NCBI GenBank assembly: GCA_963966185.1
Contig: CAWZYM010000148.1
Coordinates: 918,501 to 982,500 of the forward strand
Source of the DNA: Rhabditoides inermis
Lineage: Eukaryota; Nematoda; Chromadorea; Rhabditida; Rhabditidae
Length of the DNA: 64,000 nt
Reading direction: 5' to 3'
The notes under the pieces were generated by a model. It saw only the letters and a list, made by a program, of their open reading frames with translations. It was not told where the DNA came from and did not search any database. The position numbers and the translations under genes were made by a program. Below are positions 28,804 to 42,899 of the stretch, one piece after another (positions within the stretch are counted from its first letter, which is position 1; every line of letters begins with the position of its first letter).

Positions 28804-29544
28804 ATGCGGATGGCCTTTGAGGCCCACGAATATATAATCATTGCGCGAGCAACTGATAGAACACGGTTCGTAAACGTGGGCCAATATTCGATGGGGCGAA
28901 AAGTGGGAAGGGTTCTCTCTCCACGGCGGCTCTTCTATATGGGGACAGTGGAAGGGGTTGGGGACTCGTCGAGGGTGTCGCATTCTTTTCTTCGGGGAAG
29001 AGAGTGGCGGGGTTGCCGCGAGCCTGTCCCGAGAGCTTCCTGTCCTACTCCCGGAGCGCCGGCGTTTCCATTTTTACCGTACCTGGAAGTAGATCATTAG
29101 CTTCTCTTTACGCCTAAAGAGGAGCTGAAAGGTTGCTATGTCATGGATTCTCTGAGCTGAAAGCATTAGCTGATAGCTGTGGTATGAGTGAGTGCCCAGT
29201 ACATGCGGGGACGGATCAGACCGATGATAAATGATCACACAGATCTATCTGTGAGCCCTGTACTGGGAAAAGGGAATAGTTGATAATTATAACCATTATG
29301 CGCGTTGGCAAGTAGCTGAAATACGGCGGACAGCTCCGCGTGACTGTACAACCAACAGCGGTCGAACCGATGCCATTATGCTCTAAGGTTTAATCCGAAT
29401 AAACTCTATACGGATAAGGGCACATACACAAGAATACCAGATACTTTTGTGATCCTTCGTCAAGTTATTTCTTATCCTCCGCGAGGGTCGCGCTCACTTG
29501 GCGGGCGGGTGGGATTTTCCCGTTTTCAGGGATGGGGGGGAGGG

Positions 29545-29735
29545 AAAGCAAAAGCCTTGAATGGCGTTTCGTCTCGCCGCCGGCGCGGTGCAGTTCGCGG
29601 GAGTGTTGCACCGACCGCGGCACTACGCACTACACTACACTACTCACACCTCCGCCCTAAATTGTATTATGTCTCCGCTGCTCTACGACATAAATACTTT
29701 AAGGCTCCGGCATAAGTAGGGACCGGTTTATGCTT
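29545..29735 (+). repeat. 122-bp repeat (copy 1) fused to 69-bp repeat (copy 2)
   Basis: 29545-29666 is identical to 32526-32647 (begins AAAGCAAAAGCCTTGAATGG). It joins directly to 29667-29735, identical to 28735-28803. The arrangement 69 ... 122+69 ... 122 suggests pieces of one mobile element shuffled or nested. Confidence 0.95.
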
Positions 29736-31139
29736 GAAACATGCAAAGGGAGATGTGTGCTCTACGTCACAATGAGAGCGTATGAGCGGGCCTCACGGGG
29801 GAAATGGTCACACACACACACACCAACCTTAATTCACTTCGTCTGGTGATGCTGACTCCGTCTCCGCATATGAGACATCGGGCAGATCGGGCTTCGGGCA
29901 CGTCAGGAGTATCCGCACTGTAAAGCGATAGTGAATAACCGTTACGGCCGTTTAAAATTAAAACAACAATCAACAGCGATATAGTCTGAGTGAGATAAAC
30001 AGAGGGACATGGTCACATTGCCGCGGAAGGTGCCGTGAAATAGATAACGTGAGACCCGTACACGGGATCTGAGTGCTGCATATGCGGCACATGTCAAACG
30101 TTAGGCTTCACTGATTTGCGTGAGTTTAAACGCACGCGACTCACACGCAACGCGTCTTCTCTGTTACAGAAAATCAAGCTCATCGTCATAGTCGATTTTT
30201 GCGAGACCACTGTCATGATCATTTAGCCTAGTGGCTAGCGAGCGCGGCCAGTGATCTGTTCACCGCAAATCGATTCCTTTCGCTGGCACAAGTTTTTTGC
30301 TAAATTGCTTGAGCCAACCGCGACGGGGAACTAATGCGTAGCGTGCGTCTGAGTTCACCGGCCAGTGAACAAATGACCCTACGGCCGGGCCGTGGCGTCA
30401 TATCGGAACCAGACGATATGAACGCGAGTGAGGAAGAGCGAGCAGTCGTGTCCACAACGGACGCGTGTGTGATTCGCCGTTAGACTGACATGATACCGCA
30501 GTGACGCCGTAATGTGATGATGGATAATGGAGAATCGAAAGAAAGTTTAATATATGTAAATAACGGAGCCGATAATAATGAGGCGAGCAGATCAGCTGTG
30601 AAACGTTATCTCGAAATCGAAGCTAGTTTGCTGCCACACTGCAAAAAACTGTGGGAGTGGTCACGGTCGGGTCATAACACGAACCATGCAAGGAAAAAAA
30701 ACCGCGTTGACGGGATCTCGTCCATGTATAACCGGCAAGATTCCAGCAACGGCGACGACGGGATTGAAGCCTTACAAACGTCATATCAGTGCCCAGATCA
30801 CAAAAAGCTCCGATATGAAACCACTTGCATTCTTTTCCGATATAGAATTAGTGAACATTCTTCTCGGGATACCCGAAAATAAAATCGGAGAACATCAAGG
30901 GAGAATCGCGCCATCATTTGTTCGCTGTTCTGCGGGTAAATGAATAGGCGCTCAGGATGCGATCTTGTTCTAAACCGAGTTCCACGATTCAGGGAGAGAA
31001 GCAGAGAAGAGCAATGAAATGAACACAGAAGCACCGTAAGCTGATAAACGGTAGAGGCTATGTACCGCCTTCTCTTTGCGCAAGAAGATAATGAGAAAAT
31101 TGCGAGTGCGCAAAAATAGGAAGAACGGAGAATTCTCCA
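29736..31139. other. no gene supported; weak ORF only
   Basis: An ORF at 30514-30882 (+) starts MMMDNGESKE and runs 122 codons. An overlapping frame continues past its end (ending near 30943), as if a frameshifted or mobile-element-derived coding sequence. I recognise no domain and do not call it a gene. Confidence 0.35.
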
Positions 31140-32020
31140 CCGAATGTTCTGCGAGTTAGAAGAGAGGTCACCGAAATGCGATGAGAGACGGAACGAAGAC
31201 CGAGTCATCTTCGCTACTTCACTTAACGCTCCGCGAGCGAGAGAGCGGGGAACTATTGCGATAAACGATAAACAGAGAACGTGACAGCGTCGTATTCACA
31301 CGATGGTTGGTGAGCTAGAGTGTGGGGAAAATAGCCAGATTTTGCTGTAAGAATTTTCCAGCGTGCGATACGGGAAAAGGACCACGTCTTCTTCGCTCGA
31401 TGCTCCACAAGCGAGAGAGTGGTTTGAAATCGCTGGGTTACGGAAAGGGTTCACCAGAGTGTGAAAGGGGAGAAGGACCGCGTTTTTTTCCATTTTATGC
31501 TTCGCGAGTGTGGGGTGGAAGAAAACCGTCATTTTGAGCGGTGGGGGAATCGAGTGCGATAGGAAAAAAAGGACCACGTCCTCTTTACTCGGTGCTCCGC
31601 GAGCGAGACTGGCGGTAAATTGCCTATGCCAAGTTGCGAAAAGGATTCGCCAGAGTGCGAAACGGGTGAAGGATCGGGTCATCTTCTTTCACCTTCCAGG
31701 GTGATTGAAAGGTGAGAAATCGCCAGGTTGCGATAAGGAGTCGCCAGAATGCGAGACGGGCGAAGGACCAAGTCCTCTTCACTCACTGCCCCGGGGTATT
31801 GAATAGTGAGAGATAGTCAGGTTGCGATAAGTTGTGGCTGATCACCAGGTTGCGATAAATGAGTATGAGTGCTCATCGCCAGATTGCGATATATGAACAG
31901 TACTCGCCAGGTTGCGATAAATGAATACTCATCGCCAGGTTGCGATTAAATGACTATGAGTGCTCATCGCCAGATTGCGATATATGAGCTAAGTTCGCCA
32001 GATTGCGATGTATGGGTAGC
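31140..32020. repeat. degenerate tandem array with CGCCAG(A/G)TTGCGAT core
   Basis: Units of roughly 90-110 bp in the left part share the order CCAGAGTGCGA, an ACGGG-AAGGACCACGTC-like block, a CTTC-CTC block, GCTCCGCGAGCGAG, then TCGCCAG. The right part (31800-32010) is a shorter derivative with TCGCCAGRTTGCGATAAATGA every 35-60 bp. Strongly diverged between units. Confidence 0.8.
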
Positions 32021-32525
32021 AGTGTAGAAGTTTGCCAGATGCGAGAAGCGACCTCGGTGGACCATCATGTCGGAGGACCAGCAGGGTTGGGGGATGGGCG
32101 TGGGCCCCAGCAACCGCGTAACCCCCGACTCGTCGCGAGGCGAGCGGGCTGAGTCCTGTATCAGAATTAAAGGGGGGGGGTACCCACGGACGGGTTAAAA
32201 CACAATTGCTGAGTCTGCTGATAGGGGGAGACAACCGCTTGAAGACAAGCGTGGTGGGCAGACGCATTACAAAAGCGACATTTTCGACTCGTCTGAGACA
32301 GACCCATGGCCTTATGTGACCAATTGTACAAAAATGTATATAGGTAAAACTGCGGGATTATCGATGATAGACGAAGAAAGCTGCGCAAGTAGAAGAAAAA
32401 AAAAGGACGACGGACGAACGAGTGATGAACATATGTAGCTATTAAGATGAGGTGAACAACTTGAAGCGTGCGCGTAGAAACAGCAAAGGAGATTAAAAAA
32501 ACAACAATAAGGCCATCCATTTTGC

Positions 32526-32647
32526 AAAGCAAAAGCCTTGAATGGCGTTTCGTCTCGCCGCCGGCGCGGTGCAGTTCGCGGGAGTGTTGCACCGACCGCG
32601 GCACTACGCACTACACTACACTACTCACACCTCCGCCCTAAATTGTA
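32526..32647 (+). repeat. 122-bp repeat, copy 2
   Basis: Identical to 29545-29666. Here it is followed by unrelated sequence (GTGTTGCGTTCGTCACAC). Confidence 0.95.
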
Positions 32648-35038
32648 GTGTTGCGTTCGTCACACTTTTCGAGAGTAGCAAAGATTGTAGCCGTATGAAC
32701 TGTTCTCAGCCGAAATTATGGCAGAGTCTTGAATTATACCGACTGTGCGAACTAGATTAGTGGACTAATGTGCTACAGAAGCACACTAGTCACACTGTGA
32801 GTGGGATGAAACTCCGTCTTCAACGGTCGCTAAACACATCAATGGCTACACGCTCGTATGACTGGAATGACTCGATGGTTTCATCAGCAGAGGGTCTTCT
32901 CAATTCTATCAGCGAGTAATCGAACAGTCTCGCAAGTGTGTGTTCTGTTTGCACCTCAATTGTCAATTCGCTGTCCGATAAACAGACCAACATCTGGAGA
33001 GATCGCATTCCTTCCACATAAATGATAAATCTCAATCTTCTCTTATTCGCGTTATTCTCTGCAGCATATCATGTAACAGTTATCAGTACACGCGTAGTGC
33101 ACTCTCTCGAAGGTGCTTCGAGAAGCCCACGTCTCATAACTCTTAGCAGTCTTAGCATGCACCGAAGCTCCAATAACCTGGCGAGTTTTTGTCACCCTCT
33201 CAGTCCACTGATTTAGTTTTCAAAAGATGAAATGTTGTTTCAGTGCACGTTAACATCCCAATAGGTTAATAGTTAACATACCGTGTTTGTTACATGTTTT
33301 CCGATCCCCAACGCGCGAATCTCGCCGTTTCCCCCAATAGAGTGCCTGTGTATAGAATAATTGCACGTAATTACAGCACGAGTTTTGTGATTTTACGAGC
33401 TCGTCAGCCGGGTGAGAGAGTGGAGGTGCAGAGTGGTAGAGGGAGCGAGAGAGTGTGTTTGGTGGAGAGGGCGGAAGCGGTGCACCCACCATGTGAAACG
33501 TAGCCGCGTCCGGCCCAGCAATAAACAGTCATTACCAGCCCACTCAAATATGTCAAAATTGCGACGCATTGTACTTTACGAGTGCGAAAAAGTGAGAGAG
33601 ATTTGAACTCGTTCGGTTTATAGACCGGACGAACTATTTACTGCTATCTCTTGTGAAACGTGCCGATTGTGGTAAAAGAAAAAAAAGGAGATCTCTGACT
33701 GAGTGAGTTTATAGCTACATTTAGGTATAGTTTTTTCATATCTTTTGAGCAATCAACTCTGGAAATCGCCCTTACACGGAGGAAGAAGGATGTTCGCAAA
33801 ATAGTCCAGAGACGATGAAACCAGTTTCATTTGACATTAGAGCTGACCGAAGCGGATTTGCGATCACTGAACACTGAACTCTTATTTTCGTGCGAGTGCT
33901 TCGTCCTTAGTAACTCGCCGAGTCACCAGAGTACATGCTATGAGGAGATGCTATCTTTTCTTACATTATCAACTCTGCATTGCATCTTCAAATTCGAAAC
34001 CGATAGAAACGACAGTGGTCACGCGTTGACAATCGAATTATCAATCATTTCCTTCTCCTTTTTTCTCCCGTAAGAGACCGAAAAATTGAATCATCTGATC
34101 ATCTGATCGCACCTTTTTGTGGCAAACGTCGGGGGAAAAGGGAAAGGTGTTCAGTCGGTGCAAAAAAGTGAGAGCGTGTGATTCCCTTTTTTAAGATGCC
34201 AAAAAGAAATGGTGATAAATACAGGATTGCAGTTCGATAGGAACGATGATAAAAGTGCAAATCATTTATGAAATGGGAGTGTAGTGGAGGGAGTGGAGTG
34301 TTATCTCGCACAATGAATCAGACTCACTGGCGCACTGATTACAGTCATGTCTGATAGCATTTTACGATTTTTCAAACAATTACGAAATTAACATTATTTT
34401 GTCAAATGGAAGTTTCAAACTACATGATCACACGATCACCTTTTCTCCCTAGTTTTTCTCCACGCCAAACTAAATGCCAGCACGAAACCATGAATAGTGA
34501 ATAGCATTCAGCTGAACGAGAGATTATTCCATTCCCAATTCCCTTTCACATCACATGGTCAGATTTGATCGAGCCGTCACACACAGAAAGACTCTCAAAT
34601 AAACCGCTCGTCAGAGAATTAAAAAGTCACATTTCGCTTAATGACTTCAAAATGTTCCGGTTCGGTGCACTCTGCTATGTAATGCGCAGGTCGTAAAGGG
34701 AGAAAAGAATCAGTGACCAGCGTCAAATCTTATTCTAGATTACAATCTACACTCTTTCCAACTACTACAGACAGACACAAGGTCATAAAAGACATCGTTG
34801 ACTGCGCTCTGCCACTTCCGGTAAGAATACAGAGCCGAGAGAGCGTAGGGAAGAGGGAGAGCGGCAAGAAGACTAGAGTCAATAAGATCATCGCACACGT
34901 GTTCTGACCCGCGGCGAATCGCTCGCTGTCTGCACTCTCCTTGATCGCCACACTCTCTCGGCCCGAGAACAGCTGATCGCCGTGATTTTTCCCATGCCTT
35001 TTCAACCAGTATGCCACGTGAGAGAGCCAGTGTTGTTT

Positions 35039-35081
<43 letters not shown>

Positions 35082-35517
35082 AAAACAACAGGAATCTGGC
35101 TTGATCTATCTGACAGTGTCTTGACAGTTGCTACAGAGTCGAGGACACTTTGCAATGTAGTGTTTCGAGTTTTCTACCTTCAGCCTGCGTGATGTATAGT
35201 GTCGAGTAGATCATGTGACGTCGACCTGTCTACTCCCTACCAAAAACCCACGCTTCCATCCCACGTGGTCTCTGTTATCTCCAAAATCTCACCCCAGACC
35301 GGGCAATCAACTACTATTTTTGTGTGTGAGCCGTTAGTCTGTCTATCGTCGCATGCATACATTCTCTATACACACTGTTGTGAAAGCTTGTCTCTCACCT
35401 GCAACACTTGCCTCTCCTCTCTCTCACCTTTTCCATCCTGCTTCCGCGTCCATTATCACACAAAGTGTGATTATCCCGGAGGATGATGTCCGGCTCTGCG
35501 CCCTCTTCGTATCTCAT

Positions 35518-35550
<33 letters not shown>

Positions 35551-36498
35551 GCTTTCAGAGAGATCACGACTACAATATTTATTTCCGCGTGTACTATTTA
35601 CGCTACCCCGGAAGCGCCCGCTGACAATATCACAGCTTTACATATAACTATATAACTGCGCGTTGATCATGCGGTCATTGAAAGGGGATTGCGAAAGAGA
35701 GTGCCGAATGGGAACGCGCTATATATTATCAATTCCGATCGCCTCTATCACATTATTATTATGGACGCCAGGCGTTTGCGAAATCGGAAGAGCTATTCTC
35801 GTCCCCCTTTTCCCTCTTCTCCTTTTTGCTGGCATGTGAGTTGAGAGTCCAAGGTTCTCTCTCCACTCTTCCCACCACAAAAACATGTGGCAGTTATACT
35901 GGATTCGTGTGGAGTTTGGACGAGAGAGCATTTCGGAAACGCGTCTCTCGCACGCAACACAAAAAGAGCACACCAAAACACTGGTGGGGATTCGAAATGA
36001 GCAGCTTCCGTTCACTCGGCCGGAATTCCAATTACATATCGGTCGTGTGACGCACACTTGTGACACAAAGTCTCCCTTTCTCTTTTGTTGCCCCCCCCCC
36101 TTCCCTTTCCTTCTGAAAACGACGAAGAGACCACCTGGACCGTTGTTTGAATGCCGTCTTTTTTACTATTCGCTCCCCATTACATCCCACTCTTATGTCT
36201 TATGGGGCCGACTTTTTGTCAAGAAATCTGTGTTTGACCCCCACTTTTGCACTCCAGACAGACATTTCGATTTTGTGTTGTCACACACACGGTTCATTAG
36301 TCTATCTGGCGCGTTCATCATTCAACCTATCTCTCTCCCGTCCCTTCTTCCCCTGGGCACTCTCTCGTAGCCCGCTCTCTCACCCTCTCACTGTCTCTCT
36401 CCCTTCTCGAGACTTGTTGAACTCTTTTGCACACTCTCTCGCACTTCTATAATTCACGCTCGAATTGATTCGGTGCTACAATTGTCGCGATGCGAGTC

Positions 36499-36577
<79 letters not shown>

Positions 36578-37281
36578 TTCTCTTCTATAATCACTCAAAA
36601 AGCAAATTGTGGGATGCGAAGAAGCATGAAACTTCCTCATTACAGTAGTCGCATCACCTAATCTGCTCACGATACGTTTCTTGTATGAGAGTATGAGTGT
36701 CGATAGCAGTAGAAGAGTGAGAAGGCATGCGAGAGAAGAGGCAGCCCTCTCGCATCGTAAAATCTGTCCTTTCGCACCTTTTCAATGTGTAAACACGCAT
36801 GTCACACACGCTCTTTTTGTGCGTCTTTTTTTCTTTCGGAATTGCGGTTTTTAGGCCAGGATTCCTCACACACCACCAACTTTTTTCCATCGTCCATTCA
36901 TTCGCGTTCTCCCCCTTTTCTTTTGCGCAAGCGGGCGTAAGAGTGCAAGTTTTTGTGCGTGTGCGGTGCGCATATATTTTTTCGTCCCTTCTCTCTCTCA
37001 CACTCGTTGTATGCGTATAGGGGGAACCCCAGTGTGCACTTTGCGGATCCCACTGTCCCGGCCTCTGCACTCATTGCACACACATACACATACGATCACA
37101 GTACGCAGAACGCGCACGTGAATCCCCTCTACCCACTACCCACTATGCACACTGACTGCCAAACACATGTGCACGATACAACAGCGGTCTTTTTGCGGTC
37201 CCCTCCACGAGCCGATAGGTGGTGTAGCGGCGATACGCAGCGAGTGAGTGAGGTAGTGAGTGGTGTGTGTGCGTGTGCGTG

Positions 37282-37340
<59 letters not shown>

Positions 37341-37603
37341 ACGCGTCGCCTTCCATTCATTGTAGTTCAGCGCGCACTCGGAAAGTGAGTGAGTGAGAGA
37401 GTGGGTGAGTGATGATAGCATTCAGGTTTCAAACGTTGCAGATCGAAAGATCTCAGAGTGCGTGTGTGAGGGAAACGTATGCAGTTTGGACAACCCAATC
37501 ATACATATGTGCTCGATTCGACTGCCTCTCAACACAATACAGTTTCATTCTAGCAGTTGAATCAATATTCATACTCTTTCAACAGCGATCAGTCGTTAGT
37601 CAC

Positions 37604-37613
37604 CCTTTTATGG
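37604..37613. promoter_or_regulatory. consensus CArG box (SRF site)
   Basis: CCTTTTATGG fits CC(A/T)6GG exactly. It lies about 5.3 kb upstream of the IER-type core promoter. SRF drives immediate-early genes, but one match in 10 kb could be chance. Confidence 0.3.
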
Positions 37614-39128
37614 ATCTTGGACCCTCATTAGTCATAGTTGTTACGCGAGAGTCGAAATGATGTTGCAATATAGTAGGTGGACAACTAAAGCGCTTATATC
37701 ACTATTTATAGAGTGGTAAAAAGATCCCCACGAAATGAGATTATATATGTTCCATATATGTGCACACAAAACATCCACGCACGCCCGGCTGGCCTTTGTT
37801 TGGTTTTGCATGTGCGACAGTAGCCTTTGTCCCGCGGTCTGCAAGTTATCTCACTGGTCAAAGTGAAGTCAAGTAAGAGAAGTCTGTCCCTCTCCGATTC
37901 GCATACTCTCTCGCTGTCTCTGACCGGGTCGTGCTGTGAACAATGCCATTCGAGAGGCGCCAGTGCGGGGGTTATCTCACAAAAAGAAGACGCAGCTAGG
38001 GGAAACAAGGTGGGAAGGAGATAAGCACTAGATAATACTAGGTTTATGTATGTTTCTCTCGCAAAACTCGTAAGTACTCAGTCAGTCAAAGTGCGTCCCG
38101 CAAAGACACACAACACAATTCGTTCTCTGTTTACTAATGATGTGTGGTCATCATTCCAGGAGCCCTCCTGTCTTCCGATTCCAATCTTGTCTTGTCACAT
38201 TATCACGTGTCCAGAGTTGTATTCTCCTTGTCACTGCCGACTACAAACATCTCATAACAAGCGTGGGCGCTATTATGCCCGCTTGTACTATAAATAGAAG
38301 ACATGACTTTCACATGGTGGTATTCATTTCCTGTGTGGAATACCATATCTCTATTCTCTATATCTCCGCTGTCAAAACAAATTGAGGATATTTGTGTCTG
38401 CGTATTCTCTTCTCTGGCACGCTCCTACTTTGCCTCTACAATAACACGTGAATTATACTCGTCCCCCTTTCTCTCTCTCCATACTCCCTGTCTCTTTCAT
38501 GTTCCCATGTTTTCCTCTTTTCTACACATGTTTTCATCGTCGTCGGCCCGATTATTGCATGTAATTTTGTGAAATTGGCTAGCCGCGAGTCGATTTTGGC
38601 GATCCGGTTTTTGGGGGGTGGCGGCCTTTTGGAAATGATCACCCATCACAGTGTCTCTTCCGTGTGCGTTGCCGAGACACACGCATAGAGGTGCCGGAAA
38701 GAGTTCGCAGGGTTGGCGAGAGCAGTGACAATGCGCTGATTGTCAATGCATGCATTCCATTGCTCGTTGAAGCATATTCTGCGAGCAGTTGTGTACTTTT
38801 GACAGCCAGACGGCCAGACCGCATACCGCTGACTTGGAAGAAAAAGCAGCGGCGCAATGCATTCGCCATCATTCTTCGCCTATTTGAACTCATTTATCAA
38901 AGAACTGTGTGTGAGATGACATCACTTTCACACGCACAGTACACACAAACAGTATACGATTGGCGGAATAAGTGGCGGAGAGAGTGGAGGGCGCAGACAG
39001 GACAGAGCACATCCAATGTCCGCACACGTCACTCTTTTAGTAGATCCATCCAGTTCTAGTAGCTTGGAATCATGGTCTGTAAATGATTGCGTCACACGGT
39101 TGATATTGCATCAGGTAAGTGTAAGACA

Positions 39129-39168
<40 letters not shown>

Positions 39169-39359
39169 TCTCTCTCTCTCTCTCGACTCTGTCAACATCT
39201 CTCTTCTCCAAATAAATAGCGAGCATACGGTGTCTTCCCCCTGCTCCTCTCATGTCCGCGATTCGATCTCTTCCTACATGACTGAGTATCGCATTTCACA
39301 CGCTGTTTGCTTCACCGATTTGTCTGCGTAGCAGCAGCAGTCGCAGCTCGGGAGTATCG

Positions 39360-39367
39360 TGACGTCA
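39360..39367. promoter_or_regulatory. palindromic CRE site
   Basis: TGACGTCA within GTGACGTCAC, about 3.5 kb upstream of the IER-type core promoter. A full CREB/ATF site. Confidence 0.35.
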
Positions 39368-39674
39368 CTATCGGCGGCTTCTCCGCGAAAAAATTGAAGT
39401 GTCACAGGTGTGTCTAATCAATGCGGGGTTATCACTTGCTATCAGTTGCATCGGGCGCTAATCTGGTGCCACGTGCGGTAGTTTCTGCCGAGCCAGGGGT
39501 GATCCGATCTGATCCCGTGTGGTCCCCAGTTCCCATGTCTCTAAGTGGACCTCTGTGCAGTCAAATCTCCGCTACGAAGGAAAGGCGCTCATAAAATTTT
39601 TACGAGTTGTAGGCAGGAGAAGAAGAGAGAAAGAGCTCCCTCTCTTTCTAATTGCGGAGCCAGTCAAAGAGAGC

Positions 39675-39734
<60 letters not shown>

Positions 39735-40192
39735 TGAGGGAGAGAGAGAGAGAGAGCAAGTGCAGGCGAACTCATAAAACATATACACATTCTCTGCTCT
39801 TTCTAGATAAATCGCGCGGCTCGGCGGAAAGCGAAATGCAAATTAACATTTGCCCGATGTCCGACTTCTGATTGCACACCTCTAATGTAAATATCTGGGA
39901 AAAGTCCCCAGAACTTCGGCGTGATTTTTTGAACCAGACCGCGAGGATGGGATCCCTTGATTTATCACTCGCCTATCACTGATCCCGGCTGGCAGTTTCG
40001 CGCACTGATAGTGGAGGTCTGGCCGTGATAGCACCCCACACCTTACCCGAACCATTTTGGGTATTCAAGTGTGTAGTGTGGTGATGATGCGAGTAAAGGA
40101 AAGTGATTGATGGTGCGAGCGCAGAGTTGATAGTAGAGAGATTGTTACACTCTGCACCAACGAGAACGATTCTCACGATCAGAGTGTGGATG

Positions 40193-40246
<54 letters not shown>

Positions 40247-41251
40247 AGGGAGAGAGAGATTGTGAGATTCACACCATAACATGCCATGTGACAGTGTGGA
40301 TACCAATGCGCCCGCCGGGAATCCAATATAAACATTCCGATTATAGAACGCGCGTTCACAGTACGCGCCACGCGGTCCTCAGTCCTCGCAGGCAAAACAA
40401 CTGTGCCCCATCCCATACAGTACACTCAATTATGTGTTCTGGCTCGGTCGGCGTGTGTTTTTCCGTCTGTACCCTGGGTGTGTCTAGTGTTCTCCATCCC
40501 ACTTCCGCCACTCTTCTCTTTCTAGTACTGTTTTCCTTCTGCCAACAACGTCCCCAGTCAAAATATTGACACTGTCTCTGTGTACCGGTATTCTCTCATC
40601 TCGCATTCGCATAGTACTGTTTTCCTCGCTCTGCGCTTCTGCGCTCTCTCAGCCTCACGCGCTCTCTTTCTCTTTCCCACTGCCACATCCACAAACACTG
40701 TATTTGCGTCCACATAGTGGACATTGGAAATGTAAATCGCCATCCTTCTCCACACACCCCTTTATTCTCCTTCCACCTCATTTCGACTGCCAGAATTGCT
40801 GATCAGTGGTGGTGCACTCTCTCGGTGAGGTTTGGCGCATTTGACACGTGACTGGTGTGGTACACTACCGGACACTCGATTCTCGCCCCGCCACCGACCG
40901 TCTGTCGTTCAATCATCCCATCGGCTATCGCATCCTACAATCTCACTCTCTCTTATTTTGCACCGCCCGACATCGAAACACCATTAGACAGTGTATGTCG
41001 CTCTCTCCTATCACCGCACTCTCTCGCATCTCTCTTCCCTCATCACTGCGCACATTACTTTTGTTGTACATTTCTTCGAAGCGACACGTCTTGTCGCGTA
41101 GTTGTGTTTCCTGTTGCCTTCGCGAGCCTTCGCTGCGTCTCTGCCCCCTCTCCCCTCCCCCGTCTCTCTGCACTCTCGCCTCTCTCTTCCGCTCCAGCAA
41201 CGTCGAGGGAGGCTGACGAGGTGAATAATACGCGACGAGAGCCCCCGGGGC

Positions 41252-41314
<63 letters not shown>

Positions 41315-42751
41315 CTCTCACCGTCGCTCTCTCTCCTTCCGCCACGCTCTGTTGTACTCTCTCATCGCATATCCTGAGATCGGATCAGCGTTGCACTACA
41401 GATGTATCCATTATCATTTGCGTGTGCACTCTAGAATCACTCTTTCTTTTCTCACTCAGGGATTAAGTTGAGATCCATCATCGATTTCGGGGGTCGGAGG
41501 CGAGAGCGCCGGCAAAACCCTCAACATGCCTAATAATCGCACTGCGTCGGGAGAGATATCGGACGAAGAAGAGAGAGAAGGGAGAGAGAGAATAGAGAGA
41601 GAGAGAGAGGGGGGGGGGGGGGGAGAAGGGGGGAGAGAGTTGCAGAAGGAAGCGGGGTGGGCAGGCATGGGTATAGCATTGATCTGCAAAGGACATTGCC
41701 CGACGTATACTCAAGTTGCGAAGCCGTGAGTGAGAGAGAGAGAGAGAGAGCGGAGTGAGCGTGGCATCCTGAGAGTGCGCAGAGACGAAGCCGGTCAATA
41801 CTCTGTGACTAGAGAGCGTGTGGTAGTAGGAGATGACAGAGAGCCGAGAGAACCGGTTCTCTTGTATGGCCATCCCTACTACAGCAGATGCGCTCACCCC
41901 CCCCCCCCCCCCCAAATGTGCAAGGTCACTTTTTCCATCCGACAGCAAGCAATCGACCACATGTGATCTCGACGCAATCACGTGAAAAGAGGGAGAGAGA
42001 GGAAGGGAGGGGGGGGGGAGGGGAAGGTTACAAGTAAGTAGCATCTGTGCCTTTGCGTCACTTTCCACCGGGCGTGACGCTCCCCTCCCCTTATCGCGTG
42101 TGAGACAGTCGAACGCGCGCCGACCGACAGATCACCGATAAGTTTTTCTTGTATCTCGCGGCTGTGCAGGCCCTGTTTCAGGACGGGGCAGCGTCTTATC
42201 ACCACCCAATCATTCACACCATTGATTTACGGATGTAGAGCCAAAAGTCAAAGGGTATACTAGTATGCTCCCTCTGTGTGATTTCTTATCGGTCGGCGGG
42301 GCAGTCGATAGTGCCTCTGTTCTAGTTGTCAGCGCACTCTGAACTAGACACCTGACCGCCCACTCTCCGCACCTGTGCGCCTGCCCACCCACCACACTGC
42401 GTAGCACTCACTGCGTAGATCACTGCGTATCATCATGCAGATACATGCACGAATAAGGCTTTTGTGGGCGAAGAAGAGAGGAGACTCTATTTGATCTACC
42501 GCCCGGCTGCGGCGCAAACTGTGGATGGCTGGCAGCGAAGAGTCGATCACTCCAGAAGAGATACAGAGAAGTGAAGGGAGTGAGAGAGCGCGTAAATTCC
42601 CCTCTCTCCCACTCTATTTGCGTGTCGATTTTCGGTGGCCGGCGGACCGCAGCCAGCCGATCGAGCCACTATAAGTGGTTCCCGCAAAGAACAATAGGAT
42701 AGATGGTAAAAAGGTGAGAGTGACGAAATGATGATCCCCACAAAACACAGT

Positions 42752-42899
42752 GACGTGGTCACTTCCTATGATTGATTGTGTTGTGCGTACCGGAATGAGA
42801 ATGGGGCAGAGTGATTAGTATTGCATGTGCGTATCGCCCCGGCACTCTCTTGTCTCGCGGCGCCGCACTATATAAGGCAGCCGAGCCGCAGTTCACTCG
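42752..42899 (+). promoter_or_regulatory. TATA-containing core promoter of the IER-type gene
   Basis: TATATAAG at 42869-42876 is followed 26 bp later by an initiator-like TTCACTCG (A at 42895). Upstream are a CRE-like TGACGTGG and an ETS-like ACTTCCTA (about 42752-42770). TATA-plus-initiator promoters are typical of rapidly inducible genes. The start codon is 1.1 kb downstream, so the 5' UTR is long or contains an undetected intron. Confidence 0.6.

Larger units (their letters stand above)
32648..42860. other. gene-poor 10-kb stretch upstream of the IER-type gene
   Basis: No exon with domain or splice support was found on either strand. The DNA is punctuated by (CT)n/(GA)n tracts near 35041-35078, 35520-35548, 36497-36580, 37284-37338, 39133-39184, 39680-39760, 40195-40240 and 41258-41310. 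It holds single good matches to a CArG box and a CRE (separate entries). Given the immediate-early gene at its right end, a regulatory role is plausible but inferred. Confidence 0.45.

Noticed and set aside
31800..32010. CRISPR-like regularly spaced repeats
   Set aside because: Repeats are degenerate, spacing varies from 35 to 60 bp, there are no cas genes, and the genome is eukaryotic.
35885..36370. 161-codon ORF (+)
   Set aside because: CT-rich low-complexity translation with no domain, no conserved motif and no splice signals supporting it.
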